A stretch of DNA of 64,000 nt, from positions 186,001 to 250,000 of the forward strand of contig JACRPQ010000004.1 of the NCBI GenBank assembly GCA_016223135.1, written 5' to 3'. The notes beneath the pieces are model-generated. The model had not been told where the DNA came from, made no database searches, and saw only the letters and a list, made by a program, of their open reading frames with translations. Below are positions 1 through 8,705 of the stretch, in pieces. Positions within the stretch are counted from its first letter, which is position 1, and each line of letters begins with the position of its first letter. Made by a program: the position numbers and the translations under genes. Source of the DNA: Chloroflexota bacterium (GTDB lineage Bacteria > Chloroflexota > Anaerolineae > Anaerolineales > Villigracilaceae).

Positions 1-1
1 T

Positions 2-2641
2 CTGCTCGACGAAGACAAAATCCTGCAACTCACCGCTAACGAAATTCAGGATGCCGCCAACGCATGGCGGGTCTCGGTGGTGGTGTTCGAACGCGGCAAA
101 GCGGTCTGGAAATTCTCCAACCCCAAGCCGACCCGCAAACTGCCCCAACCCCTCCCCGATGCTCCCATCTTCCAGCGTTTGCGCGAGTCGTTGGGAGTGT
201 TTACCTCCGATGCAGTCAAGAATGAAGCGGATTTGGCGCCCCTCTCCAGTTTCCTGGGCGAAAGCACCCAGTCTGTGCTCATCCTGCCGCTTGCCAGCGG
301 TTCCAACTTGCGGGCGCTGATTTTCGTCCAGCAAAACGAGGCGGTGCGGTTCAGTCATGCCGAAATCGAACTGGCGCTCACGCTCACCAATCAGGCAGCC
401 ATTGCGCTCGAAAATGCCCGCCTGTATCAATCCACCCTCTCCACGGCGGAACGCTTCGCCATCCTCAACCAATCCAGTTATCAGGTTGGCGCCAGCCTCG
501 ACCCCGAGCAGATTTACGTCGCCGTTCACCGCGCCGCGCAGCGATTGATGCCGGTTGAATCTTTTGTCATCAGTCTGCTGGATGAAGAGACGGACGAAAT
601 CGAAGGCGTGTATCTCGTGGATGGCGATAAACGCGCCCCTGTTGCCCGCATCCCGCGCGACCAGGGCTTGAGCGGACGCGTCATTTCCAGCGGGCAGCCC
701 CTGCTCATCCACGACGCCGCCGCCGTGGATGAAATGGGCGGCATTCCGTATGGCAGAGCCGAAACGCCCCAATCCATTCTTGCGGTTCCCATGCTTCTCG
801 GCGGCAGGGCGCTGGGCATGCTTTCCGCCCAGAGTTACCAGCCGAACGTCTACACCGAAGACGACCTGCAAATCCTCAGCACGCTTGCCAACCAGGCAAT
901 GGTCGCCATTCAAAACGGACGCCTGCTCAACGAAACCCGCCGCCTGGCGCAGGAACTCGAACAGCGCGTCGTCGAACGCACGGCGGAACTGGAACGCGAA
1001 AAGCAGAACACCGAAACCTTGCTCCGCATTCTCACGGAAGTCTCCTCCAGCCTCGATCTGGACCGCGCCCTCAACCGCACGCTTGCGCTCCTCAACGATG
1101 CCATTGGCGCAGAACAAGGCACCATCATGCTGCGCAGCGCCGACGATAACATGTTGCATTATCGCGCCGGCTACGGCTACCTCTCCGATATGATGAGCGG
1201 CGAGCGGCGCGGCTTCAAACTCAAAATCGGCGAGGGGCTGGCGGGCTGGGTGGTGGCAAACCGCGAGCCTGTTCTGGTGGGCGACCTGTTGAAAGACCCG
1301 CGCTGGGTGACCAACCCCTCCTCTTCGCGCGAGCACCGCAGCGCCATTGTCGTCCCTCTGATGGTGGGGGAGGATGTCATCGGCGTGTTGATGGTCTTCC
1401 ACCGCAAAGTCAACTTCTTCAGCCCCGAACGCCTGAGCATGGTCAAAGCCATCGCCGGGCAGGTCTCGGTGGCGATCAACAACGCTCACCTCTACGAACT
1501 CATCCGCGATCAGGCGGAACGCTTGGGAGCCATGCTCCGCCGCGAGCAGGAGGAAGCCAGCCGCTCCCAAGCCATCCTCGAAGCCGTGGCAGACGGTGTG
1601 CTGGTGACCGGCGCCAACAACCGCATCACCTTCATGAACAACTCTGCCGAAAACATCCTCGAACTCGAAGCCGAGCGCGTGGTTGGGCAGCCGCTGGATG
1701 TGTTCGCCGGTCTGTTCGGCAAGGCAGCCGCTTCGTGGATGCAAACCATCCGCGTCTGGTCTGAATCGCCCTCCAAATATCAAAAGGGCGAAACCTACGC
1801 CGAACAACTCGACTTGCAAAACGGACGCATCATCCTCGTCCACCTTGCTCCGGTCATCTTCCAGAACGACTTCCTGGGAACCGTCTCCATCTTCCGCGAC
1901 ATCACCCACGAAGTCGAAGTGGATCGCCTCAAGTCCGAATTCGTGGCGACGGTCAGCCACGAACTCCGCACCCCCATGACCTCCATCCGCGGCTATACCG
2001 ATGTCCTGCTTATGGGCGCTGCGGGCGCTTTGAACGAAAACCAGACGCACTTCCTCAACATCATCAAAAGCAACACCGAGCGCCTGAACATTCTGGTCAA
2101 TGACCTGCTCGATATTTCCCGCATCGAATCGGGACGCGTCACCCTTTCTCCTCAGGCGCTCGACCTGCGCGAACTGGCGGAAGACGTGATCGAAGACGTT
2201 CTGCGCCGGTCTCAGGAGGAAAACAAACCCATGGCGCTCTCTCTCAACGCGCCCAAAAAACTGCCGCTCGTCTATGGCGATATGGAGCGTGTGCGTCAGG
2301 TGTTGAGCAATCTCGTTTTTAACGCCTACCACTACACACCGGAAAACGGCACAATCACCGTCCACATCCATGCGCTGAATGGCGAAAACCAGGTACAGGT
2401 GGATGTGGAAGACAACGGTGTGGGCATTCCGCGCGAAGACCAGGAGCGCATCTTCGAACGGTTCTACCGCGGCGAACATCCACTCGTTCTGGCAACCCCG
2501 GGAACAGGGCTGGGACTTTCCATCGTCAAACAAATCGTGGAGATGCACAAGGGACGCATTTGGATGAAAAGCAGCGGCGTCCCCGGCGAAGGCAGCGTCT
2601 TTTCCTTCACCCTGCCGCTCTACGAAAAAAACGAGGCGTAA
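2..2641 (+). CDS. Multi-GAF/PAS sensor histidine kinase (5' truncated by window edge)
   Basis: The reading frame is open to the left edge, so the true start lies upstream. About 879 residues are visible: the end of one GAF domain, two further GAF domains (roughly residues 150-320 and 340-500), a coiled linker, a PAS-like segment, a HisKA domain with the phosphoacceptor motif VSHELRTP, and a HATPase_c domain with N box (SNLVFNAYHYTP), G1 (DNGVGI) and G2 (GTGLGLSIV). No transmembrane segment is seen in the visible part, so it may be cytosolic, or membrane-anchored through the missing N terminus. The stop abuts the ATG of a receiver protein, which makes a two-component operon likely. The signal sensed cannot be read from the sequence. 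Confidence 0.93.
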   Translation: MLDEDKILQLTANEIQDAANAWRVSVVVFERGKAVWKFSNPKPTRKLPQPLPDAPIFQRLRESLGVFTSDAVKNEADLAPLSSFLGESTQSVLILPLASGSNLRALIFVQQNEAVRFSHAEIELALTLTNQAAIALENARLYQSTLSTAERFAILNQSSYQVGASLDPEQIYVAVHRAAQRLMPVESFVISLLDEETDEIEGVYLVDGDKRAPVARIPRDQGLSGRVISSGQPLLIHDAAAVDEMGGIPYGRAETPQSILAVPMLLGGRALGMLSAQSYQPNVYTEDDLQILSTLANQAMVAIQNGRLLNETRRLAQELEQRVVERTAELEREKQNTETLLRILTEVSSSLDLDRALNRTLALLNDAIGAEQGTIMLRSADDNMLHYRAGYGYLSDMMSGERRGFKLKIGEGLAGWVVANREPVLVGDLLKDPRWVTNPSSSREHRSAIVVPLMVGEDVIGVLMVFHRKVNFFSPERLSMVKAIAGQVSVAINNAHLYELIRDQAERLGAMLRREQEEASRSQAILEAVADGVLVTGANNRITFMNNSAENILELEAERVVGQPLDVFAGLFGKAAASWMQTIRVWSESPSKYQKGETYAEQLDLQNGRIILVHLAPVIFQNDFLGTVSIFRDITHEVEVDRLKSEFVATVSHELRTPMTSIRGYTDVLLMGAAGALNENQTHFLNIIKSNTERLNILVNDLLDISRIESGRVTLSPQALDLRELAEDVIEDVLRRSQEENKPMALSLNAPKKLPLVYGDMERVRQVLSNLVFNAYHYTPENGTITVHIHALNGENQVQVDVEDNGVGIPREDQERIFERFYRGEHPLVLATPGTGLGLSIVKQIVEMHKGRIWMKSSGVPGEGSVFSFTLPLYEKNEA

Positions 2642-3016
2642 ATGGCAAAAATACTGATTGCAGAAGATGAACGCGACATTCGAGACCTGATTGCTTTTAC
2701 CCTGCGTTTTGCCGGGTACGAAGTCTTTGCCGCCACCAACGGGGAGGAGGCGGTGGCAATGGCTCCCAAAGTCAACCCCGATCTGATCCTGATGGACGTG
2801 CGTATGCCGCGCATGACCGGCTACGACGCTTGCCGCATCATGAAGCAGACCCCCGGTCTGAGAGACATCCCTGTCGTTTTCCTCTCCGCCAAAGGACAGG
2901 AAAGCGAAATCCAACAAGGTATGGAGGCTGGGGCGGAGGAATACCTGCTCAAACCCTTCGCCCCCGACCAGTTGACCGCACGTGTCAAGGCTATTCTTGC
3001 CAAATTCGGAAAGTGA
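2642..3016 (+). CDS. Single-domain response regulator (CheY-like receiver)
   Basis: This 124-residue protein is only a receiver domain. The acidic pocket is at residues 8-10 (EDE), the phosphoacceptor is Asp52 in LILMDVRMP, the switch residue is Ser82 (FLSAKG) and the invariant Lys is Lys104 (YLLKPF). There is no output domain, so it probably acts by protein contact or within a phosphorelay. It starts directly after the stop of the upstream histidine kinase and is the obvious cognate partner. A hydrolase gene follows after 3 bases, so the three genes probably share one transcript. Confidence 0.95.
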   Translation: MAKILIAEDERDIRDLIAFTLRFAGYEVFAATNGEEAVAMAPKVNPDLILMDVRMPRMTGYDACRIMKQTPGLRDIPVVFLSAKGQESEIQQGMEAGAEEYLLKPFAPDQLTARVKAILAKFGK

Positions 3017-3019
3017 CCT

Positions 3020-3802
3020 TTGAGCGCTGTTCTTCTCGATAACTCCATTGTGCATTACGAGGTGCTGGGACGCGGACGCCCGGTCATCTTCCTGCACGGC
3101 TGGGTCGGTTCCTGGAAGTATTGGATCGCCTCCATGCAGGTCGCTTCGACCTCCTACCGCGCCTACGCCATTGACCTGTGGGGTTTCGGTGACACCGCGC
3201 ACAACGAATTGAAATACTCCCTCGACGAACAAGCCAGGCTGCTCGAAGCCTTCCTCAATGAACTCGGCATCGGCAAAATTGCCATCGTCGGTCACGGACT
3301 TGGAGCGCTGGTCGGCATGAAATTTGCCTCCCGCTTCCGCCAGAGCGTGGACCGCATCATGGCAGTCAACTGCCCCCTCACTTACGATGCGGTTCATTCC
3401 CGCCTGAAGACTAACTCCCCCCAGGAACTCTCCGACTGGCTCTCGAGCCGCACCTCCGACGCCTCCGCCGCCCTCTCCGACGCCCCCAAAGCCGACCCCA
3501 AAGCGATTGCCGCCTCAGTCTCTGCCTTGCAGGCAGATAACCTTTTTGCCACCTTTCGCGAGCTGGACATCCCCTGCCTGCTGGTCTATGGCGAAAAGGA
3601 CCCCGCCATCACCATTCCCACCTACGAATCAGCCACATCCACCTTTACCCACCAGATTGTGCTGGAAGGCTTGGGGCATTTCCCCATGCTCGACGAAGCC
3701 GCCAAATTCAACCGCCTGCTCACCGACTTCCTCGCCCTGCCTTCCGGCATCAGCCCCAGCGAACTGCAAATGAAGGACGAATGGAAGCGCCGCGTCCGTT
3801 GA
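3020..3802 (+). CDS. Alpha/beta-hydrolase fold protein lacking the nucleophile serine
   Basis: The 260 residues have an alpha/beta-hydrolase pattern: oxyanion motif HGW near residue 26, an acid in YGEKDP and a histidine in LGHFPMLDE. The nucleophile elbow reads GHGLG at residues 91-95, where the family has GxSxG. The nucleophile position is Gly93 (codon 3296-3298, gga). It is either catalytically inert as a hydrolase or uses another chemistry. The start is a TTG three bases after the response regulator stop. No better start was found that keeps the first beta strand. Its link to the two-component pair is by position only. Confidence 0.85.
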   Translation: MSAVLLDNSIVHYEVLGRGRPVIFLHGWVGSWKYWIASMQVASTSYRAYAIDLWGFGDTAHNELKYSLDEQARLLEAFLNELGIGKIAIVGHGLGALVGMKFASRFRQSVDRIMAVNCPLTYDAVHSRLKTNSPQELSDWLSSRTSDASAALSDAPKADPKAIAASVSALQADNLFATFRELDIPCLLVYGEKDPAITIPTYESATSTFTHQIVLEGLGHFPMLDEAAKFNRLLTDFLALPSGISPSELQMKDEWKRRVR

Positions 3803-3841
3803 CCTGGCGCAAGTCTGTGGGCTTGCACTATTTTTTTTGCA

Positions 3842-3870
3842 TTGACAAAACAACCGACGCGGCATATAAA
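3842..3870 (+). promoter_or_regulatory. Consensus sigma-70-type promoter of the thiamine operon
   Basis: TTGACA (3842-3847), a 17-base spacer and TATAAA (3865-3870) form a near-perfect housekeeping promoter. Transcription would start near 3877, giving a leader of about 260 nt that contains the TPP aptamer and a terminator hairpin before thiN. Confidence 0.85.
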
Positions 3871-3962
3871 TAACTCACCTTACGCGGTAGCGCGTCTTCA
3901 GACGACATAAATGTCGCGGTACGAAGAAACTGCGTAACATCAGTAAACAATTCACAATCAAA

Positions 3963-4048
3963 ACGGGGAGCCCCGCCGCACGGGGCTGAGAGGAGCGTGA
4001 AGCGCTCGACCCGCATCACCTGATCCAGATCATACTGGCGGAGGGAAC
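3963..4048 (+). ncRNA. TPP riboswitch (THI element) aptamer
   Basis: The conserved THI-box landmarks are present in order: the ggggagcccc / cggggctgagag P1-P3 side, acccgc, then cctgatccagatcatactgg and cggagggaa at the 3' end. They match the TPP aptamer consensus (CUGAGA, ACCUGAUCU, GGGAA) and lie in the leader of thiN-thiB-thiP-thiQ, which is the expected regulon. Thiamine diphosphate binding should lower expression. Confidence 0.95.
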
Positions 4049-4065
4049 ATACGTCATCCACTACC

Positions 4066-4090
4066 ATCCTCCGCCGTCGGAGGATTTTTC
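4066..4090 (+). terminator. Intrinsic terminator, expression platform of the TPP riboswitch
   Basis: An 8-bp stem ATCCTCCG / CGGAGGAT with a 4-base loop is followed by a T run (4086-4089). It lies 18 bases after the aptamer and before thiN. The aptamer's 3' strand (gcggaggg, 4039-4046) resembles the terminator's 3' arm and could compete for its 5' arm, so ligand-dependent termination is the simplest model. Confidence 0.85.
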
Positions 4091-4136
4091 TTTTCCGCCC
4101 TCTCCCTCGTGCGAGAGGAGCCGGGATGAAGACACC

Positions 4137-4778
4137 ATGAACCGCATCGTCATCTTCGCCAACGGCGACCTGCCCGACCTCGACAAAGCCCGCGCGCTTC
4201 TCCGGCACGATGATTACATCATCTGCGCCGACGGTGGCACGCGCCACGCCTCTGCTCTGGACCTCAAGCCTGCTCTCGTCATCGGCGACCTCGACTCCGC
4301 CGACAAATCGCTTCTGAAAAAACTGCGTGACGAAGGTGTCTCCATCGAACTCTTCCCGCGCGACAAAAACGAAACCGACCTCGAACTCGCCATCCAACGC
4401 GCCGTTGAACTCGACCCGCATGAAATCCTCATCCTCGCCGCCCTTGGCGGGCGCATGGATCAAACCCTCGCCAACATTGCCCTGCTCAGCAGCTCGTATC
4501 TCGCAGGGCGCAGCGTCCGCCTCGATGATGGGGTGGAGGAAATCTTCTTTTGCCGCGATCAAGCCCAAGTCCGAGGGCGAAGCGGCGATACCGTTTCCCT
4601 CCTCCCCTGGGGTGGAGCAGTCACAGGCATCCACACGGAAAATCTCAAATGGCAATTGAACGGCGAAGCCCTTTCCCCTGAAAAAACGCGCGGCATCAGC
4701 AACGAAATGACCGCCGAGATGGCAGCCATCCGCATCCAATCCGGTCTCCTCCTCATCATCCACCGCCGCGCCTCCTAA
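4137..4778 (+). CDS. thiN: Thiamine pyrophosphokinase
   Basis: This 213-residue protein transfers pyrophosphate from ATP to thiamine to make TPP. The TPK signature motifs are clear: ICADGGTRHA near residue 30, GDLDS near 50, KNETDLELA near 80, LGGRMDQTLAN near 104 and RGISNEM near 186. It is the first gene after the TPP riboswitch and is followed by a thiamine ABC importer, so imported thiamine is converted directly to the cofactor. The stop codon TAA is shared with the first unit of a heptamer repeat array. Confidence 0.96.
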   Translation: MNRIVIFANGDLPDLDKARALLRHDDYIICADGGTRHASALDLKPALVIGDLDSADKSLLKKLRDEGVSIELFPRDKNETDLELAIQRAVELDPHEILILAALGGRMDQTLANIALLSSSYLAGRSVRLDDGVEEIFFCRDQAQVRGRSGDTVSLLPWGGAVTGIHTENLKWQLNGEALSPEKTRGISNEMTAEMAAIRIQSGLLLIIHRRAS

Positions 4779-4853
4779 TTACCAATTACCAATTACCAAT
4801 CACCAGCCGCCAATCGCCAATCGCCAATCGTAAATCGCAAATCGTAAATCACA
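4777..4853 (+). repeat. Degenerate 7-bp tandem array AATYRCC (11 units)
   Basis: Eleven consecutive heptamers run from AATTACC (three times) through AATCACC, AGCCGCC, AATCGCC (twice) and AATCGTA/AATCGCA to AATCACA. They fill the whole thiN-thiB spacer up to the Shine-Dalgarno AGGAG at 4854. The first unit supplies the thiN stop codon. Confidence 0.9.
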
Positions 4854-4864
4854 AGGAGTTCCTC

Positions 4865-5926
4865 ATGAAAAAACTTACTCTCCTACTCTCCGCTTTTCTC
4901 GTCCTTCTTTCCTCCTGCGCCCCTCGCGCAACGGAAACATCCCAGCCTGCCTCCCCTCAAACCCTCACCGTCATGACCCATGACTCCTTCGCCGTCAGTG
5001 AAGAAGTGGTGACCGCATTTGAAGCGGCAAACAACGTCAAAGTCACCTTCCTGCAAGGCGGCGACGCCGGCTCCATGCTTAACAAAGCCATTCTCTCCAA
5101 AGAAGCCCCGCTCGCCGACGTACTCTTCGGCGTGGACAACACCTTCCTCTCCCGCGCCCTCGAAGCCGACATCTTTGAGCCTTACGCCTCGCCTGCTCTG
5201 GCAGCCATCCCCGACCCCTTCAAACTCGACCCCTCCAACCGCGCTCTGCCGGTGGATTACGGCGACGTGTGCATCAACTACGACAAGAAATACTTCGCCG
5301 AACATGCCCTCGCTGTGCCGCAATCGCTCGAAGACCTGACCAAACCCGAATACGCCAATTTGCTCGTCGTCGAAAACCCCGCCACCTCCTCCACCGGGCT
5401 TGCCTTTTTGCTCGCCACCGTCGCCCATTTTGGCGAAGAGGGCTACCTCGACTACTGGCGCGCCCTCAAAGCCAACGGCGTCGTTGTGGTGGACGGCTGG
5501 GAGACCGCCTATTACACCAACTTCAGCGCCTCCTCGGGCAAGGGACCTCAACCGATGGTCGTCTCTTATGGGACCTCTCCCGCCGCCGAGGTCATCTATG
5601 CCAATCCGCCCATTGACGACGCCCCCACCGCCTCCATTCTTGGACCTGATACCTGCTTCCGCCAAATCGAATTTGTCGGCATCCTCAAAGGGACTCAAAA
5701 CCGCGCCCTCGCCGAAAAATTCGTGGATTTCATGCTGAGCCAACCGTTCCAGGAAGACGTGCCGCTGCAAATGTTCGTTTACCCCGTCAACCCCAACGCC
5801 GCCCTGCCGGAGGCATTCGTCAAATATGCCCAAGCGCCCGCGCAAACCGCCGCCCTCCCGCCCGCAGACATCGCCGCCCACCGCGACCGCTGGATTCAAG
5901 AGTGGACGGACGCAGTGATGAAGTAA
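4865..5926 (+). CDS. thiB: Thiamine ABC transporter substrate-binding lipoprotein
   Basis: The 353-residue protein has a lipoprotein signal (MKKLTLLLSAFLVLLSSC, Cys18) and a type 2 periplasmic-binding fold. The N-terminal MTHDSFAVSEEVV segment, VDYGDVCINYD, ENPATSSTG and VVDGWETAYYTNF are characteristic of the ThiB/TbpA family. It should capture thiamine or its phosphates outside the membrane and deliver them to ThiP. A strong AGGAG lies 6 bases before the ATG. It sits between thiN and the permease and ATPase genes in the riboswitch-controlled unit. Confidence 0.95.
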   Translation: MKKLTLLLSAFLVLLSSCAPRATETSQPASPQTLTVMTHDSFAVSEEVVTAFEAANNVKVTFLQGGDAGSMLNKAILSKEAPLADVLFGVDNTFLSRALEADIFEPYASPALAAIPDPFKLDPSNRALPVDYGDVCINYDKKYFAEHALAVPQSLEDLTKPEYANLLVVENPATSSTGLAFLLATVAHFGEEGYLDYWRALKANGVVVVDGWETAYYTNFSASSGKGPQPMVVSYGTSPAAEVIYANPPIDDAPTASILGPDTCFRQIEFVGILKGTQNRALAEKFVDFMLSQPFQEDVPLQMFVYPVNPNAALPEAFVKYAQAPAQTAALPPADIAAHRDRWIQEWTDAVMK

Positions 5927-5933
5927 ACATGGA

Positions 5934-6061
5934 AACAGGTGGATAGGTGAACAAAGAGACAGGTACACAGGTACACAAGGAGACAGGTACACAGGGAAAT
6001 AGAACCTTGTTTACCTGTGTACCTATGTATCTGTCCACCCGCCTACATGGCAACCTGTCCA
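5934..6061 (+). repeat. Octamer-word palindrome at the thiB/thiP junction
   Basis: The left arm is built of 8-bp words (ACAGGTGG, ATAGGTGA, ACAAAGAG, ACAGGTAC twice, ACAAGGAG, ACAGGTAC, ACAGGGAA). The right arm carries the complementary words CTGTGTAC, CTATGTAT, CTGTCCAC, CCGCCTAC and CTGTCCAC, so the element can fold into a long imperfect hairpin. It begins 7 bases after the thiB stop and contains every plausible thiP start codon. Confidence 0.8.
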
Positions 6062-7698
6062 CTTTACCCCTATGGCTTCCCCCTCTCGCCTTTCTCGCCG
6101 TCTTCTTCTTCTTTCCTCTTTCGCGCATCTTCGCCCTCACCTTCTCCTCCGAAGCCCTCACCGCTAAAAATTTACCAATTACCACTTACACATTACTATT
6201 TACTTTTTATCAAGCCATTCTCTCCACCCTCCTCACCCTCCTCCTTGGACTGCCCTCCGCCTACCTCTTCGCCCGCTTCGACTTTCGCGGCAAAGCCCTC
6301 CTGCGCGCCCTCACCGCCGTCCCCTTCATGCTGCCGACTGTCGTTGTCGCCGCCGCCTTCAATTCCCTGTTTGGCTCCCGCGGCTTGCTCAATGCAATTG
6401 CCAATTACCAATTACCAACTGCCGCTTCTTCCTCCTTCATCATTCATCCTTTCCTTGCCATCCTGCTTGCCCACGTCTTCTACAACACCACCATCATCAT
6501 CCGCATCGTTGGCGCCGCCCTCTCCAGCCTCGACCCCAAACTCGAGCAGACCGCCCGCTCCCTCGGCGCGGACTCCCTCCGCGTGTGGATGAACGTCACT
6601 CTGCCGCTCATCCGCCCGTCCATCCTTGCCGCCTCGCTCCTCGTCTTCCTCTTCGACTTCACCTCCTTCGGCGTAATCCTCCTGCTTGGCGGCTCCCAAT
6701 TTGCCACCCTCGAAGTGGAAATCTACATCCAAGCCGTCAAACTCCTCAACCTGCCTCTTGCTGCCCTGCTCTCCGCCGTTCAACTTCTGTGCACCCTCCT
6801 CTTTTCCATCCTCTATTCCCATCTCATAACTCGTAACTCATATCCCCTTTCCCCTCGTTCCTCCGTCATCAAGCCTCGCACTCTCAAACAAAAACTCTTT
6901 GTCTCTGCCATCGTCCTGCTGCTTTCCACTTTCTACTTCCTGCCTCTTGCCTCCCTTCCCATTCGTTCCCTCTTTCGCCTCGAAGCCAACCGCGGACAGC
7001 GCGCCGAAGTCCAATACGGCTTCACCGCTGACTACTACAAAGAACTCTTCATCAATCGCCGCGGCTCCGTCTTCTATGTTCCGCCCATTCGCGCCGCGTT
7101 CAACTCCCTCGCCTATGCCTCTGCCACCGTCCTGCTCTCTCTTCTGCTTGGTTTCCCTGCCGCCTTTGCCCTCGCCAAACCCACCCGCCTCGAAAAAATC
7201 CTCGACCCGCTCATCATGCTCCCGCTCGGCTCATCCGCTGTCATGCTTGGGCTGGGATTCATCATCGCGTATGGCAAATGGCTGACCTCGCCGCTGCTCG
7301 TCCCGTTCGCGCATACGCTCGTTGCGCTTCCCTTCGTCATCCGTACTTTACAGCCTGCCATTGCCTCCATCCCCCAACGCCTGCGGGATGCCGCCTCCAC
7401 TCTCGGCGCTCCTCCGCTCGAAGTCTGGAAGAGCATAGACCTGCCCATCCTCCGCCGCGCTGCACTTGCCGCCGCCACTTTTGCTTTCACCGTGTCCCTT
7501 GGCGAATTTGGCGCCACTCTCCTCATCTCACGCCCGGAATATCCCACCATTCCCGTCGCCATTGAACGCTTCCTCTCCCAGCCCGGCGGACTCAACTACG
7601 GTCAAGCCATGGCAATGGCAACACTTCTCATGCTTCTCACCACCGCCGGCATCCTCCTCATCGAAAAAATTCGCCTTCCCCATACGGGAGACTTCTAA
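5947..7698 (+). CDS. thiP: Thiamine ABC transporter permease (fused double permease)
   Basis: The 583-residue membrane protein has two tandem binding-protein-dependent permease domains of about six helices each. Each has an EAA-type loop (ARSLGADSLRVWMNVTLPL near 200 and ASTLGAPPLEVWKSIDLPI near 485), the ThiP architecture. The GTG start at 5947 gives a repetitive hydrophilic N terminus (KETGTQVHKETGTQ) encoded by the octamer palindrome. An ATG at 6025 is an alternative, and the first helix begins only near residue 40. Two short segments (around residues 75-87 and 151-159) are encoded by 7-bp repeats. The stop overlaps the thiQ ATG by one base. Confidence 0.93.
   Translation: MNKETGTQVHKETGTQGNRTLFTCVPMYLSTRLHGNLSTLPLWLPPLAFLAVFFFFPLSRIFALTFSSEALTAKNLPITTYTLLFTFYQAILSTLLTLLLGLPSAYLFARFDFRGKALLRALTAVPFMLPTVVVAAAFNSLFGSRGLLNAIANYQLPTAASSSFIIHPFLAILLAHVFYNTTIIIRIVGAALSSLDPKLEQTARSLGADSLRVWMNVTLPLIRPSILAASLLVFLFDFTSFGVILLLGGSQFATLEVEIYIQAVKLLNLPLAALLSAVQLLCTLLFSILYSHLITRNSYPLSPRSSVIKPRTLKQKLFVSAIVLLLSTFYFLPLASLPIRSLFRLEANRGQRAEVQYGFTADYYKELFINRRGSVFYVPPIRAAFNSLAYASATVLLSLLLGFPAAFALAKPTRLEKILDPLIMLPLGSSAVMLGLGFIIAYGKWLTSPLLVPFAHTLVALPFVIRTLQPAIASIPQRLRDAASTLGAPPLEVWKSIDLPILRRAALAAATFAFTVSLGEFGATLLISRPEYPTIPVAIERFLSQPGGLNYGQAMAMATLLMLLTTAGILLIEKIRLPHTGDF
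6167..6208 (+). repeat. Heptamer array inside the thiP coding region
   Basis: Six 7-bp words (AAAATTT, ACCAATT, ACCACTT, ACACATT, ACTATTT, ACTTTTT) give 42 bases, that is 14 codons, so the frame is kept. They encode a hydrophobic stretch around LPITTYTLLFTFY. The words resemble those of the array between thiN and thiB. Confidence 0.75.
6396..6423 (+). repeat. Second heptamer array inside thiP
   Basis: The words AATTGCC, AATTACC, AATTACC and AACTGCC are the same as in the thiN-thiB spacer array. They encode ANYQLPTA, in a loop between transmembrane segments of ThiP. Confidence 0.8.
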
Positions 7699-8705
7699 TG
7701 CTCGAACTCCGCCACATCCACAAAACCTACGAAGGCAGTCCCCTCCTTACCGACATCTCTTTCAACGTGGACACAGGTGAGACCATCTGCCTGCTCGGCG
7801 CATCGGGAAGCGGCAAATCCACGCTGTTGCGGATGATTGCAGGATTGGAAGAACCCGACTCGGGTAATATCCTCTTCAACGGCATGGACCTTGCCGCCAC
7901 GCCGCCTCATCTTCGGGACTTTGGGCTGGTCTTTCAAGACTACGCGCTTTTTCCTCACCTGAACGTCAACGACAATGTCGCCTTCGGATTGAGAATGCGC
8001 CGCCTGCCGCCGGCTGAAATCAGGGAGCGTGTAGCCGAAGCGTTGGAATTGGTGAGCCTGAGCGAATTTGGTCAGCGGCGCGTCACCGACCTCTCAGGCG
8101 GAGAGCAGCAGCGTGTGGCGTTAGCCCGTGCCCTTGCCATTCGTCCCCGCCTGCTCATGTTTGACGAACCCCTCGGTGCGTTGGATAAAAAACTGAAAGA
8201 TGGTTTGCTCGAGGAATTGAGAGCCATCCTCCACCGCACCCAAATCCCTGCCATCTACGTCACCCACGACCAGGAGGAAGCCTTTACGATTGCCGACCGC
8301 ATCCTCATCCTCCACGACGGGCAAATCGTCCGCGAGGGGACGCCGGCGGAGGTATGGGCGTATCCGCAGTCCGCTTATGTGGCGGGGTTTCTTGGGTTGG
8401 GAAAGGTTTTCGAGGGAGCGGTGATGGGACAACAAAATGGCGAGTGGCAAGTGGAAAGCGGCTTTGGAATCTTCCATGTCCGTTGCAACCACAAACATTC
8501 GAGGGGAGAGAAAGTTCATTTGTTGGCGCGCCCGTTCAAGGTCCAGGATGATGCGAATGCCGTTTCGGGTGTGGTCACAGATGTAATCTTCCAGCAGGAT
8601 CGCTATAAAGTCACGTTCGATAATGGGCTGTTTGTCTATCTGGATGCGCCGCCGAAAGTTGGAGAGCATGTCACTGTGCGGGTTAAGGTAGAATGCCTGG
8701 CATGA
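7698..8705 (+). CDS. thiQ: Thiamine ABC transporter ATP-binding protein
   Basis: This 335-residue ABC ATPase powers the ThiBP importer. Visible motifs are Walker A GASGSGKST (residues 35-43), Q-loop VFQDYALFP, signature LSGGEQQRVALARAL, Walker B LLMFDEPLGALD and the H-loop VTHDQEEA. The region after about residue 235 looks like a TOBE-type regulatory domain, as in Fe/spermidine/molybdate importers, and is longer than in enterobacterial ThiQ. A general iron or anion ATPase could look alike; operon context decides for thiamine. Confidence 0.92.
   Translation: MLELRHIHKTYEGSPLLTDISFNVDTGETICLLGASGSGKSTLLRMIAGLEEPDSGNILFNGMDLAATPPHLRDFGLVFQDYALFPHLNVNDNVAFGLRMRRLPPAEIRERVAEALELVSLSEFGQRRVTDLSGGEQQRVALARALAIRPRLLMFDEPLGALDKKLKDGLLEELRAILHRTQIPAIYVTHDQEEAFTIADRILILHDGQIVREGTPAEVWAYPQSAYVAGFLGLGKVFEGAVMGQQNGEWQVESGFGIFHVRCNHKHSRGEKVHLLARPFKVQDDANAVSGVVTDVIFQQDRYKVTFDNGLFVYLDAPPKVGEHVTVRVKVECLA

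Noticed and set aside
4883-5992. 369-codon minus-strand frame opposite thiB
   Set aside because: thiB has a lipobox and family motifs; the antisense frame is Gly/Val-rich with repeats.
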